From contig WION01000133.1 in NCBI GenBank assembly GCA_015039365.1, forward strand, positions 1 to 64,000: a stretch of DNA of 64,000 bases, in the 5' to 3' direction. Shown here piece by piece: positions 33,628 to 43,809 of this stretch; within the stretch, counting starts at the first letter, position 1, and each line of letters starts with the position of its first letter. A model generated the notes under the pieces. It worked only from the letters and a program-made list of their open reading frames with translations. It was not told the DNA's origin and did no database searches. This DNA is from Amanita rubescens. Its lineage: Eukaryota > Basidiomycota > Agaricomycetes > Agaricales > Amanitaceae. Made by a program: the position numbers and the translations under genes.

Positions 33628-35050
33628 CGCTATCAGATGCGTTATACAAGGTTATACATGAAAGATTGATGTCTTGAATGGCACGTGTTCTCTAGTGCAC
33701 ATTTATAATGTTAACACATCGGAAACCGTTCAAATTGTTTGATTCCCTACCACACCCCGGAGCTGGTCTCCTAACCCTTTTTTTTTGTCCCGTAATTATT
33801 TCAATATGGATTGCGACACCAACAACTGACTGGAATTATTTTTTTTAGGACGTAGAAGGATGTTATTTTTGCACGCGTTACTTGCCTTCCTATTTTGCGC
33901 TTCGGCTGTCGCGCTTCCTGGTCTTCCTCTCCACAGCTCTGGAGTCCCCGACATACCAGCCAATATTCCGAAAAAAGCGAAAGGTCGTTACTGCCGCTTT
34001 GCTGCTCCCAATAGGACTGTAAGCTGGGCAGCTTTCAAACAGAATTTGTCATTCATATCGCACAGCCAGTGTTGAAGGAACACATTAAAGATATCATGAT
34101 ACTCAGAGATGAAGACGAATTGGCAAATGGGAATAAGCACTCGGAATTCGGAATGGTGGAGCTTTGGCAATTGTCAGACACCCCCAGGGTTCTTACCGGC
34201 GGACAAGTCCTTCGAACTACTACAGAATTATCCCGACTCAAAGGCGATTGGATTCGGTTTCCAACTGTCAGCGGTCTACTGCAATTTGAATTTTGTTCGA
34301 ATCTCACGTGTACTATTTTACAGGGTGATATTCACGATAAGGATTATAGCGAAATGGTTCACGTCGATTTTGGACCTGGGCTCGTTGTTACCTGCGGCCG
34401 CTTGATAGAGGGAGGTCCATGGAACGAGATCTCCCTAACCGCAGCCACTGGTTATTACTACAATTTAAAGGCACTAACCGAACCACTGGAAGTAAGTGGG
34501 ATACCTACTTTTTAACCTGACTTGTATATTTCTCGTATCGGACAGGCTGATGATCCAGAAGCCGTCTTGAAGCACGTTCTACTACTTGAACGACCCGCTC
34601 CGCGATTTATCCCCCGATTTCGGCTTTTGAAAAGGACAGGTGACCATTTGCGTGGGGCTCCACTAGAACGGTACCAAAACGTCGGAATGAATGACGTTAA
34701 ATACGACATGTGGATCCCGTTTCCCGTTGCAATTGTCAGTAGTCTACTACAGGTTGAGATGATGTTTCAAGCTCACATGAATCTTACAGAATGACGTCCG
34801 AAAAGTTGAAATTCGTAATCAAGTGTTCTGCTTCATGGAAAATCAAAGAGGCCAGAAAGTGGTGAGATTCCGAACCTTAAAATTAGACCTTGGCGGAGAA
34901 ATTGGGCATTAGGGTGTGTATATGACGTTTTTCACTACTTACCTTCACGTTCAAGTTGTACCGCAGCCGAGTCCTGTAGTTCACACAAATGCAGTGGGGC
35001 GGCGGCGAATAGTAGACATCCAGTTGAGGCGTTTCTCAAGTTGGATACAA
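33628..35050 (+). repeat. Tandem duplication, unit 2
   Basis: Direct copy of 32085-33627 with promoter, five-exon gene and 3' flank. Conservation fades beyond the stop codon at 34912. Confidence 0.75.
33860..34912 (+). CDS. Secreted protein of a tandem modular family, paralogue 2
   Basis: Five exons (33860-34018, 34066-34266, 34324-34491, 34546-34734, 34790-34912), all phase 0, give 279 aa. It opens with a signal peptide nearly identical to paralogue 1 (MLFLHALLAFLFCASAVALP). Exon 2 is seven codons longer (an insert including ELANGNKHS), and the C-terminal exon is longer (to KLDLGGEIGH). Exon ends DWIRFPT and MWIPFPVAI are conserved. Intron 2 is shortened relative to paralogue 1. No domain known. 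Intact in all frames, so both tandem copies look functional. Confidence 0.7.
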
Positions 35051-35352
35051 TACGACAACATGTCACATTGTTAGATAAATGAAATTGCTGTGCAATTCAA
35101 TGCAATCCATGTTCGATCGGGTCGATGATCAAAGAGGATAGGAAAAGGAAGCGACGGAGTCACGGAGGCAACTTGCCCGACCGGGCGGAGGTCATAGTTA
35201 CGATAGGATGGCTTTGGGTCATGAATCGTCTTTGCCCATATACATATTCGCGCTGATTGGATCATAAGGAGTATGACAAAGATGATGTGTGTACCATGTT
35301 GTGCTGTGATAAATAACCTCAGTTGGACTTTCACCTTCTTGACTTTCCGCAT

Positions 35353-36284
35353 ATGCAGGACATATCGAACTGTGGAACGGTTAGCTTTACTTATGAGGAC
35401 GCGACATATCAGACGTACTACAAGCGCTTTGGCGATATGACGCGTGCGAACTTGATCCCGCTCGTCGTATTGCACGGTGGACCTGGGCTTGTGCACGACT
35501 ACCTCCTTCCACTTGCTGGCCTCGCTGAGAAACACCACTTTCCCGTCATCTTCTATGATCAGCTTGGAAATGGCCGCTCATCTCACGTGAGACACAAGCC
35601 TGCATCATTCTGGTCCATCGATATCTTTGTCGACGAATTGGACAACCTAATCCATAAACTTGGCATCCAGGACGGGTTCAATTTATTGGGCCACTCGTGG
35701 GGAAGTGTTCTCGCCACTGAGTATCTGATCCGCAAACAGCCGTCGGGTCTGAACAAGCTGGTTTTGTCCAATCCCCTTGCTTCGCAACAGCTCTGGAACC
35801 GGTCGAACATGGAACTCGTCAAGAAGTTTCCGCGGCTCGTGCAGGAAGGGCTGAAAGCCGGTACGAGAGATACGCCGCGATATTGGGAGGCGTTGAACGA
35901 GTACTATGCTGCTCATGGATGTATTGTGGATTCGGGTAGAGAATTGTTTATGAAAGCGGTGTGGCAGGCAATAGGGCCCGATGGAGATCCAACAGTTTCT
36001 AATGCACAGTGAGCATGTTATTCCCTCCTCTCAACACTCCGAACCAGCTCAATTCCTACAGTATCCTCAAGACGTGGTCCATAATCGACAACCTACACCT
36101 CATCCGTGTTCCCACTCTAATAATAACCGGAAAGCACGACATATCTCAGGACTTTGTCATTCAACCTTTCCTTGATAGGATTCAATCCGTCCAATGGATC
36201 AAATTTGAAAATTCGAGTCACACACCATTTTTGGAGGAACCGAACCAGTATCTCAAGGTTGTCAGCGAATTTCTCTCATCATGA
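35353..36284 (+). CDS. Alpha/beta hydrolase, proline iminopeptidase type (S33-like)
   Basis: The protein has the oxyanion motif HGGPG (VVLHGGPGLVHDYLLPL), FYDQLGNGRSS, the nucleophile elbow GHSWGSVLA and, after the cap region, VPTLIITGKHDIS with a terminal His in ENSSHTPFLEEP. It therefore carries a full Ser-Asp-His set. Proline iminopeptidases of this type release N-terminal proline, and related fungal hydrolases act on other amides or esters, so the substrate is uncertain. There is no signal peptide; the ATG at 35353 follows an in-frame run lacking another Met. Near 36010 the frame changes from the first ORF to the second without a plausible intron (a 40-nt candidate does not join in frame), so one base may be lost or the gene is damaged. 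Decayed relatives lie at about 36880 and 42410. Confidence 0.7.
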
Positions 36285-36879
36285 ACATTCACGGCTAGCC
36301 CTGAACATTTCGCAAGGTGTGGCACTGGTATAAATAACTGCCCGACATACATTGGCATTCAGGGCCAGATGAGCAAATCGTGTCTGGCCTCCACTAGCAG
36401 CCGAGATCTGCTTTGACTGAATCAGGTCCCCCCGGACGATATTGCGCAATATTATACCCATGGCAGCAGGAAAGATGAAGCGTGAGTGGATACGCCTCGC
36501 GTATTGATATACGCTCACTTATTGCTCGCTAGGGTCCCGTGCGAAGTCGCTATCATTCGATGGCACTGCTTTGTTCCTTGAGAAGTCTTGCGCTCCCGTC
36601 AACGAGGTGGCGTATCATGGCGATTAGAAGGCCGCGAATAAAAGCGGAGCAAGAACGTTAAACTGGTTCACGTTTACGCGATGAAGCGGGAATGTGGGCT
36701 AGTGCTTCCTCAGGCTCACCATATGTTGCTGCGATGTACCCACAATCTCCGTTTTCGGCGTATGCGTAATCTTTAAGACTCTGTGACATGAAACGCAGGG
36801 AGTACCCGGTACATGAGGAGTGGAACAGTTGGCTTGGCGTGCATGGCGCGACATATCACATTAACTTCAAGTGCTCCGC
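36285..36879. other. Intergenic, mostly decayed sequence
   Basis: No coding signal. A stretch near 36598-36640 (GAGGTGGCGTATCATGGCGA) recurs at about 42140 and 42940, showing that this flank was copied along with hydrolase debris. Confidence 0.4.
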
Positions 36880-37180
36880 CTGAGATTGCCTCGTCCCTAT
36901 GCTTCTATGGCGATCGGTCGCTTAAATAAGCGGTCATCCCAAGTCGGACGTCAGCCGGCGTCATTCTGTTCTATCGATCTGCTCATTTCAGCACTCGGCT
37001 GGTCGCAATCTCTCCATGCAAGACAGGTTTGATCGGCCACCGGCCACCCGTGGGGAGACATTCGTCCTGCTAAACATCAAGCCTCATGCATAACAACCGG
37101 ATTCGTTCGAGAAACTTTCGCGGGTTGATACTGATATTAATAAACCCTAGGCACTCAGGCATGCACTGCCAACAGGAGAT
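36880..37180 (+). pseudogene. Relic of an alpha/beta hydrolase copy
   Basis: Patches match the hydrolase at 35353: the part around RQPASFCSIDLL corresponds to KPASFWSIDIF, and a GGCCAC...CGTGGGGA patch corresponds to the GHSWG elbow. Stops and gaps interrupt it. The following bases recur at about 42560-42640. Confidence 0.45.
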
Positions 37181-37499
37181 ATCGCACATGGCTAGATGCA
37201 ATGGCAATTGGTCCCGAGCCAGGGAAGAAGTCCTCCCGTTTGGGTTGGACCCTAACCCCACAAACGAATTGATCCCTCGGATGCTTTACCGATACCAGAG
37301 CGTCCTTGGCACTTGCTGGGACTGAAACGAGACGATTCTGAGATTTGTCAAACGTACGTTGATTTGGACCTACATCGGATGATAACGGTGCATTTAGGTG
37401 CATGTAGTAGGTGTACTACTCTTTATGCAGAAGGTTGGTTGCCTCTACGAAATGAGTCGTCAATACGCTCGATGCCCCCTTTTCAACGATCTTAGATGA

Positions 37500-38184
37500 G
37501 GAAGGAGTGATACAGCTTGCCTGGGGTTCTGAACGTGGATCGCAACAAAAGATTCGTCCAAACCTCCGCAGAATTAGACCGCCTCGAAGGCGAGTCGATT
37601 CGGTATTCAACTGTCAGCAGTCTACTGCTGTTTTTGTTATAATAAAACGTCTTACGCGTATCAGCATTTTACAGGGTGGGGTTAGCGGTGGGCCTAGTTC
37701 ACGTCGAGCTCCACATCGAACCTCTTTTGTTCTAGGTGACTGGCAGCGGGTTTCCAATGGATGGTGAAATGGAGGTGTTCCTATGCATAGCTCCGGGCTA
37801 CTGCACTAACCATCCCAAGAGTAAGCAAGATACACATTTTTAAACCTAATTGTACGTATCTCATGTCGCGCAGCCAGAGTTCGCAGGAGAAGTTTTGCGA
37901 AATCGATTTCGAGATGATTAAGGGACTATAGACCAGGTGCCTGGACCTCTACAAGTCGAGCGCACCATCAGGCGGGTTACTCAACTCAGGACGAGCATGT
38001 GGGTTCCGTTTTCACTTGCAATTATCAGTGGTCTACTACAGTTTGCAAGTGTCACACTCACCGGCGAATTTACAAAGTTGAAACTCGTAATCGAGCGGTC
38101 ACCTTCGTGAGACTCAGAAATGGTGGAGAAAAGGTGCGCATCAGAATCTTGAGTCCGACAAAGAATCATGACGAAAAAAATTAA
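37500..38184 (+). pseudogene. Decayed third copy of the secreted modular family
   Basis: A stretch at about 37545-37600 matches the end of exon 2 of the tandem genes (TSAELDRLEGESIRYST) and is followed by the same intron start (GTCAGCAGTCTACTGC). At 37997-38184 WVPFSLAI, the related intron and a KVETRNRAVTFVRLRNGGEK tail match exons 4 and 5. The middle is missing or scrambled and no signal peptide is seen. Confidence 0.6.
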
Positions 38185-38199
38185 GGTCCTTACGACGTG

Positions 38200-38986
38200 C
38201 ACTGGATGTTTATGCTAGAATTTAGGCACACACACCGTGCCTCCTCATCCTCACCTCCTCGTACCAAGTGTTGTTCCACCTTCGCTACTTGTGCACAACG
38301 TACTCTCAGCAGATCCCGCAACGTCCAGCCATGGATACTTCGTCGATGGTTACTGGCAGGGCGAAGGAATAGAGAGGAATGTCAAGAACGAAGGGGGCGA
38401 CCACGTGGTACAACGACTGCGGGGATTTACGATACTCGGGAGTCGTGCTAGCAACACGGCGGTTGCACAAAAGGCCTTTACCTAAGGTAACCGTAACATC
38501 ACATGGGTTCAAGCATTTAACGACCGGGCCCGTATCGAAAGCGATTGCAGGTAGGCTCCATGGAGACCGTTCGTTTCTGTGCGGAAGGATATCTGCTACA
38601 CTGAACAGTCTGGTGTTGGCTCCGGAAAATGGAGCGTGTAGTGGCGATCAATGGTTATTGCCACTTCTGGAAATTGACCATGCCCAAACGATCTGAAGAG
38701 GCCGCCGTCAAGACAGGACTTGTTTCCTCACGAAACAGGAGCATGTTAAGAAGAAAAGGCCGAAATACGTCTTGGCGGCATGTGTTCATCGCTGGGGTTG
38801 GCACTTGCCAAACATAGTACCCACTCACACGGCACTATGCCTTCTACGCGGGTTGCCAGAATGTCCCGTTTGCAATACGGTACCGAATACTATCTGTTAA
38901 CGATCAACTTAGTTTCAAACCTCCGGACTCCACGCATTACCAGTTTTATCGTGACGGGCAGATTCTCTAACGCTTAAAAGTGGTAG
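38200..38986. other. Intergenic, no gene seen
   Basis: Several ORFs of 60-105 codons overlap in different frames, but none shows a family motif, signal peptide or consistent splice sites. Probably decayed sequence. Confidence 0.35.
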
Positions 38987-39191
38987 TAGTCCCTCCTTGG
39001 GACTGCGGACGCAGCACATGCCGTTTTTTTTCTTCTTATTTTCGAAGAGCCTGCGAGGGGCCTCGTCGACGTAGCTCGGACCACGTAACATAGTCCCTCC
39101 TTGGGGCTGCGGACGCAGCGCATGCCGTTTCTTTCTCTTGTTTTCGAAGAGTCCATGAGGGGCATTGTCGACGTAGCTTGGAGGTGTAACA
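38987..39191 (+). repeat. Tandem repeat, two ~104 bp units
   Basis: Units 38987-39090 and 39091-39191 share TAGTCCCTCCTTGGG, CTGCGGACGCAG, CATGCCGTTT, TTTTCGAAGAG and GTCGACGTAGCT. They sit 107 bp upstream of the small secreted protein gene, so they belong to its promoter. CTGCGGACGCAG contains an imperfect dyad. Confidence 0.75.
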
Positions 39192-39297
39192 TCGACGGAA
39201 AGGTATAAAGGGACCACGGTTTTATCCACGTTCCTCACCAAAACATCTTTCCTCGACTTCGAACTTGAGTTCTCAACCTCTTATTCTCTACATAAAA

Positions 39298-39707
39298 ATG
39301 AAGGTACGGCTTTCACTGTAAACTTTACGATTGTGGTTAACTCGTGCGTTTGTGCAGTTCACTGCATTTGGTAGCATCATTGCTCTTGCCCTCGTCGGTG
39401 TCGCTGCTGCCGCTGGGGTACCAGCTCAGAATCCAAACTCTGGCAAAACTCCAACCCAGTCTCCGAACACTGGCACCACTACGCCCAATACCTCTCAAGA
39501 CGTAAGAATCAATTAATCATGCCCATGATATGAGCTCTAATACCATTTCAGCAATGTGTCCAGTCTGCTTGCACGTGCAGCGGATCACCAGGCAATTTCT
39601 GCGGTAGTGCGGGTAGCCCCAACAATTGTCTTGTTGGCCACCTCTATGCCTGCCAACAAGGTGGAACGGCTTGCGACCTTGGGCTTAACGACTCCTGCAA
39701 GAACTAG
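39298..39707 (+). CDS. Small secreted cysteine-rich protein
   Basis: Three exons (39298-39303, 39358-39501, 39552-39707), all phase 0, give 101 aa. The first coding exon is just ATG AAG. A signal peptide (MKFTAFGSIIALALVGVAAA) is followed by a Thr/Pro/Asn-rich linker and a C-terminal domain with eight cysteines (CVQSACTC, FCGS, NNCLV, ACQQ, ACDL, SCKN), so four disulfides are possible. Hydrophobins are excluded by the lack of their CC doublets and spacing. Such proteins are often effectors or surface proteins; no function is claimed. The promoter holds two tandem 104-bp units. Confidence 0.75.
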
Positions 39708-40044
39708 TAAAGTACTGGATCGAATGGTTGCGTCGTATCATAGAACATTTATCTATTTCATTGTCTTTTTCCCGTAGTCTGTCTGATGTAACCGGATCAG
39801 AGTACTTATATACGAGATGGAAACTATTGCGAGAATCTAACGAGGCTTGCCAGTGTCCGAGTTCGAGATGATAACAGCTGGACCGCAATATCGCCGACTT
39901 CCAACCGAGTACAGCCCCAGGTTTTAGGTACATTACAAACTCTCTGTTTCCTTTTCCAAATACTTGGCATATACTCAACTATTAGTACGACATCTACTTC
40001 CTTCCCTGGGGTGCGCTTCTTGACTGAACATCAATAGGCTCGCT

Positions 40045-40383
40045 ATGCCCCAAGCCAGCGGCGTATTCAAAGGATACGGCAACAACTTCCTCGGGACATT
40101 CAAGGGAGGGCCGACGGGGACGGTGAAAGTCACCGGTTCATTCAGTCAATCTCTCCCACAATTCACCGTTTCTTCAGCTTCCGTCACGTACAACAATATG
40201 ACGGATCTTAACGGGCCATATGATATAGCTATCATACCTCCCTCGTTCGTGGGGGAGACCGGTGTCGACATCGTGTTTCAAGAGGGAAATACCAAATTAC
40301 ACCTGACCGGCAACCTAAGCAGTGCCATCCCCGAGAGAAACGTTATTTCTGGATTTAGTACATGGGTTCCAGTCTTAATCTGA
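40045..40383 (+). CDS. Small hypothetical protein, beta-rich
   Basis: 112 codons from an ATG opening MPQASGVFKGYGNNFLGTFK, with alternating polar and hydrophobic residues (GTVKVTGSF, FTVSSASVTYN, VDIVFQEG, TKLHLTGNL) that suggest a small beta-sandwich or barrel. There is no signal peptide or membrane segment and no intron is needed. An AG just before the start (about 40036) could mark an upstream intron. Family not recognised. Confidence 0.5.
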   Translation: MPQASGVFKGYGNNFLGTFKGGPTGTVKVTGSFSQSLPQFTVSSASVTYNNMTDLNGPYDIAIIPPSFVGETGVDIVFQEGNTKLHLTGNLSSAIPERNVISGFSTWVPVLI

Positions 40384-43300
40384 CTCACGCTGCGGAGAAT
40401 CAGTCAGTGTGCTTAATGCTTGAATCTTCCTTAAGTTGTTCTGATCATCTGATCTACGTGCCAGTCGAGCGCTAGTTGGAGAGCGGCTGATGGATTTCGC
40501 GGATGGGTTTGTCAGAGGTGGAGGATTCAATCGAAATCGGTTCCAGTATGGTTGGACAATACCGAATTTACTCTTGCACTGTCACCTCCGCTACTGCATG
40601 CTTAAACCGACAGCAAACTGGTTTTCAGATTCAGAGGTTCAATCACGATCGCCTTATCGATGTCATTCCCAAATTCTAAATACGATGAATGCAGTATACG
40701 CCATCTACCGCCGTCAACCTGATTTGCTATGGATCGCGAATCATACGAGCTTACTATCCTACTTATATCCAGGCCTTTTTCTGATGCTCCAGAGCACCTA
40801 CTAGTTCCTAACGTCCTTTCTCCAAAGGCAGGTCCAGGATCTCGCAAGCCTAATGACCAACGCCGACGAAATCTATTGCTTTACAGACAGCTCTACGCGC
40901 ACTGACGAAAACAAAGTAGTGTTCTTGCTCGCCATCTAGTGCGTGTTCAGATCATGTCGAGATTAGCATCTAGGAAGGAGATTAACGATCTGCCGTTTCT
41001 AAGACGGGGAATTGGCGTACCTAAAGGGTGCAGAGCCTAAGCATCACATTGCACGCATTGTGGTACTGTTCGTAATCGGCTTCCCATGGATCATCTATAC
41101 GGGCGTCGACCGCACTGCTTGAGCGTAACTTTGGCAGAGTGTGTTGTGGCTAGGCCGTCTAACTTGATGGTGGCTCTTTCATCGCACGCAGTACAGGCGT
41201 TTCATTTTGCCCCAAAACTCTTTTTTTTTGACGTTTGACGTACGCGTACACTGGGGTATGTACTGACAAAATTCATCCTCTTCCTGTGTCCTAAAACACG
41301 TAGAGATATGCACGTAAGAATCCGGCAATCAACGTCGATGCGGATACAGATGTTGGTACATGACGCCGAATTGCGCTATGGTAGAGATAAGTCGGTGTTA
41401 TCTCTACAAGAAGGGGAAAGATACGGGTTGCTTACCCTCTCTGCGATTGAACGCACTCCCGACTTCACTTTCCCTGAGTCAAGTATGCGCGAAAATTGTC
41501 AGGCAAGGAAATCCAAAAGAAGTTCCACTGTCGCAGCCCTGGTGCGCGCATCCGCGTCTGTAAATCGAGAATTGTAGTTGGCGCAGTTACGGTTAGTGGG
41601 AGCCGCATCGGGGCTGGCTTGCAATTGAGAGTTCAACCAAAAGCATGTGACTCAACGCGAGCTTTCTTGGAAGATGGGATCCAAAGAGCCCGCTTCAAGG
41701 TGAGATTTAAGGAATTCGTAGTGTGGGTAGGAGCAGATCGCAGACGTGACGGTTTTACATAAGAAAAATCGGCAGAAGACGCGCCGCGCAAATGCCCACG
41801 TCCACCTCACTTCCAAGTATTCAAACAGGAGGATGGAATTCAATGGATCTTAAGGTATGAGATATTCCAAACCTTTCACTACTTGTTGTGAATATCTTAC
41901 ATGAGGCAACTGCTGTTCTGGATTGAATTCTCGGACGAAAAAAATCTTAACCGACATCATGTGGAACGACTGACGGACCTGCGGGAAGGGTAACACGTGC
42001 GTAGTTGCTGGTAACGTGTCGAGTCCATGTTAATGTGTTTCTCGTCAGGAATTGGAAAGGATAGCACGGCCCGGGTGTACTAAGGAAACGGTGGTCACCA
42101 GACATCTGTCTTTTCCCCTCGGAGAATCGTACAGGACCGTCAAGGAGGCGGCGTATCATGGCAATTGGAAGGCTTTGGCCTCTGAATGTTACTAATAGTC
42201 AGCTAGCCTTTCTGAACATGAGCCGATACTTAATGACAACGCAAAGATCCGACGAGTCTTTTGCGGCAGAGCGATATATCAGACGCTTTTGCGGTCTCAT
42301 CAAGTGGATGCATGTGCACAACTGGCTTTCCTGCGCATCAACGACGCCCTTCGCCTGCGAACTTTTCCAAGTAATCGATCGTTTAGGTATTCGGTTGGAC
42401 ATGCCTTTTTCAGTCATTCCTCTACATCTGCTCGTTTCAGGCCTTGGTCGGATAATCCAATCCAGCATCGTCATCCAAGATGGATCCGATCGGCCACCCG
42501 TCATCCGTGGGGAGTTTTTATTCTAGCGAGTGAGCATCAAACCCAAAAGTAAGTTTCACGTTTGTTCGAGACAAAGCTTCGCGGGTTGAAATTAGGATTT
42601 AATAGACCCTGAGCATCTGGCAGGCTCGCATTGCCCGAGAGGGAGGTTTAACCGTTAACTGACCCTAGGCCCAGGGGTGTGATTCTTCCGTCTCGGGTCA
42701 GGGACGTTCAACGGGTTGACATTATGACGCCACAAATGACTCAATTGCATCGGAGGTTCTACTGATGAGTACAGAGCCCTGTCATTTTGGTATCACTAAA
42801 ACGAGACGGTACCCATTGCGGGAAACACCGAACGTGACACATGAAGTGCGTTCCGGAAGGTTGGCGGTCTCTGTGGAGCGGTTCCCTGGCCCTCCCAATG
42901 CCCGCTCTTTCTCAAAGAAAGAATCGCGCATACTCGTTAAGGAGGTGGCGTATCACACGATTATTAATTTTCTTTTCTTTATTCCCTCCCTCGCCCCTAT
43001 CATTGTCATTGCAGTCAGTTCGTCACGTCGCGTGGATGCTGTGCCAACGCTAATAAAGGTTTTGGCAGCCCAACTGGCGCGTCGATTAATACAGGATAAC
43101 GTTGATATTATGCAATATGCAACTTAGGCAGAAAATTTATCGTCACACATGGTCAAGTTTAATACAGAGCCGTCTTTCGTTCAGCATAAGGGTTGATTCC
43201 GGGCTAACATTGCTCGATGAAATGACCTTTCTGGTGTCGCTCCGGCTTGTTTTACTTGGGTGTTTGTCGCAGGCGGAGGCAAAACAACGATGGTTGTTGG

Positions 43301-43621
43301 TCCTACATCCAAGCGCTTTAGGAGCCAGGTGTACGATTCTAATCTAACCTCGCAGACTGCTTATCGAGTACCTGTTTTTTGCCCGCTCCCTTTATTTGTG
43401 TCTCGCGACCCAGTCAGATCATACTGCATCCTAGCGATTGCGAGAGATTTCATCCTGGTGATTGCATCTGCCCTGCTGTCGTATCAGATGGTCAAGGTCA
43501 ACGAGCCATGGATGTCGGATGTCGTTGCTGACGTAATGCATCACATATTGGAATAGTCGTGATGGTGTCACACAGTCGTTGCCATCAACACATCTTGATC
43601 TACTACGACCACCATCCCACG
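40384..43621. other. Gene-poor stretch with decayed copies
   Basis: No convincing gene. ORFs at 41308-41577, 42158-42526 and 42765-43127 lack domains and splice support. Several parts resemble other places in the window: 42138-42178 and 42940-42965 recall 36598-36640, and 42410-42640 recalls 36950-37170. It is best read as a graveyard of duplicated accessory sequence. Confidence 0.5.
42410..42640 (+). pseudogene. Second relic of an alpha/beta hydrolase copy
   Basis: Matches the relic at 36950-37170, including GATCGGCCACC, CGTGGGGAG, GTTCGAGA and TTCGCGGGTTGA in the same order, which in turn aligns with the GHSWG region of the hydrolase gene. No frame survives. Confidence 0.4.
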
Positions 43622-43809
43622 TTATCAACATGCATGCAAACACTATAGTGAATGTCAGAGATAGCACATTGAATGAAATACATGGTAACTATGTGCAAGT
43701 GAGTTCTTGTCCTACATACAGATAAATGTCACTGAAATTGATGCTCCATGAATCAGACACAATATACATATGGTAGGTAGTGTATATAATAAAGTGTTAT
43801 CATAATAAA

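Noticed and set aside
42765..43127. 120-codon plus-strand ORF with one hydrophobic stretch
   Set aside because: It contains a segment shared with decayed non-coding flanks at 36598 and 42140 and no family feature, so it is more likely debris.
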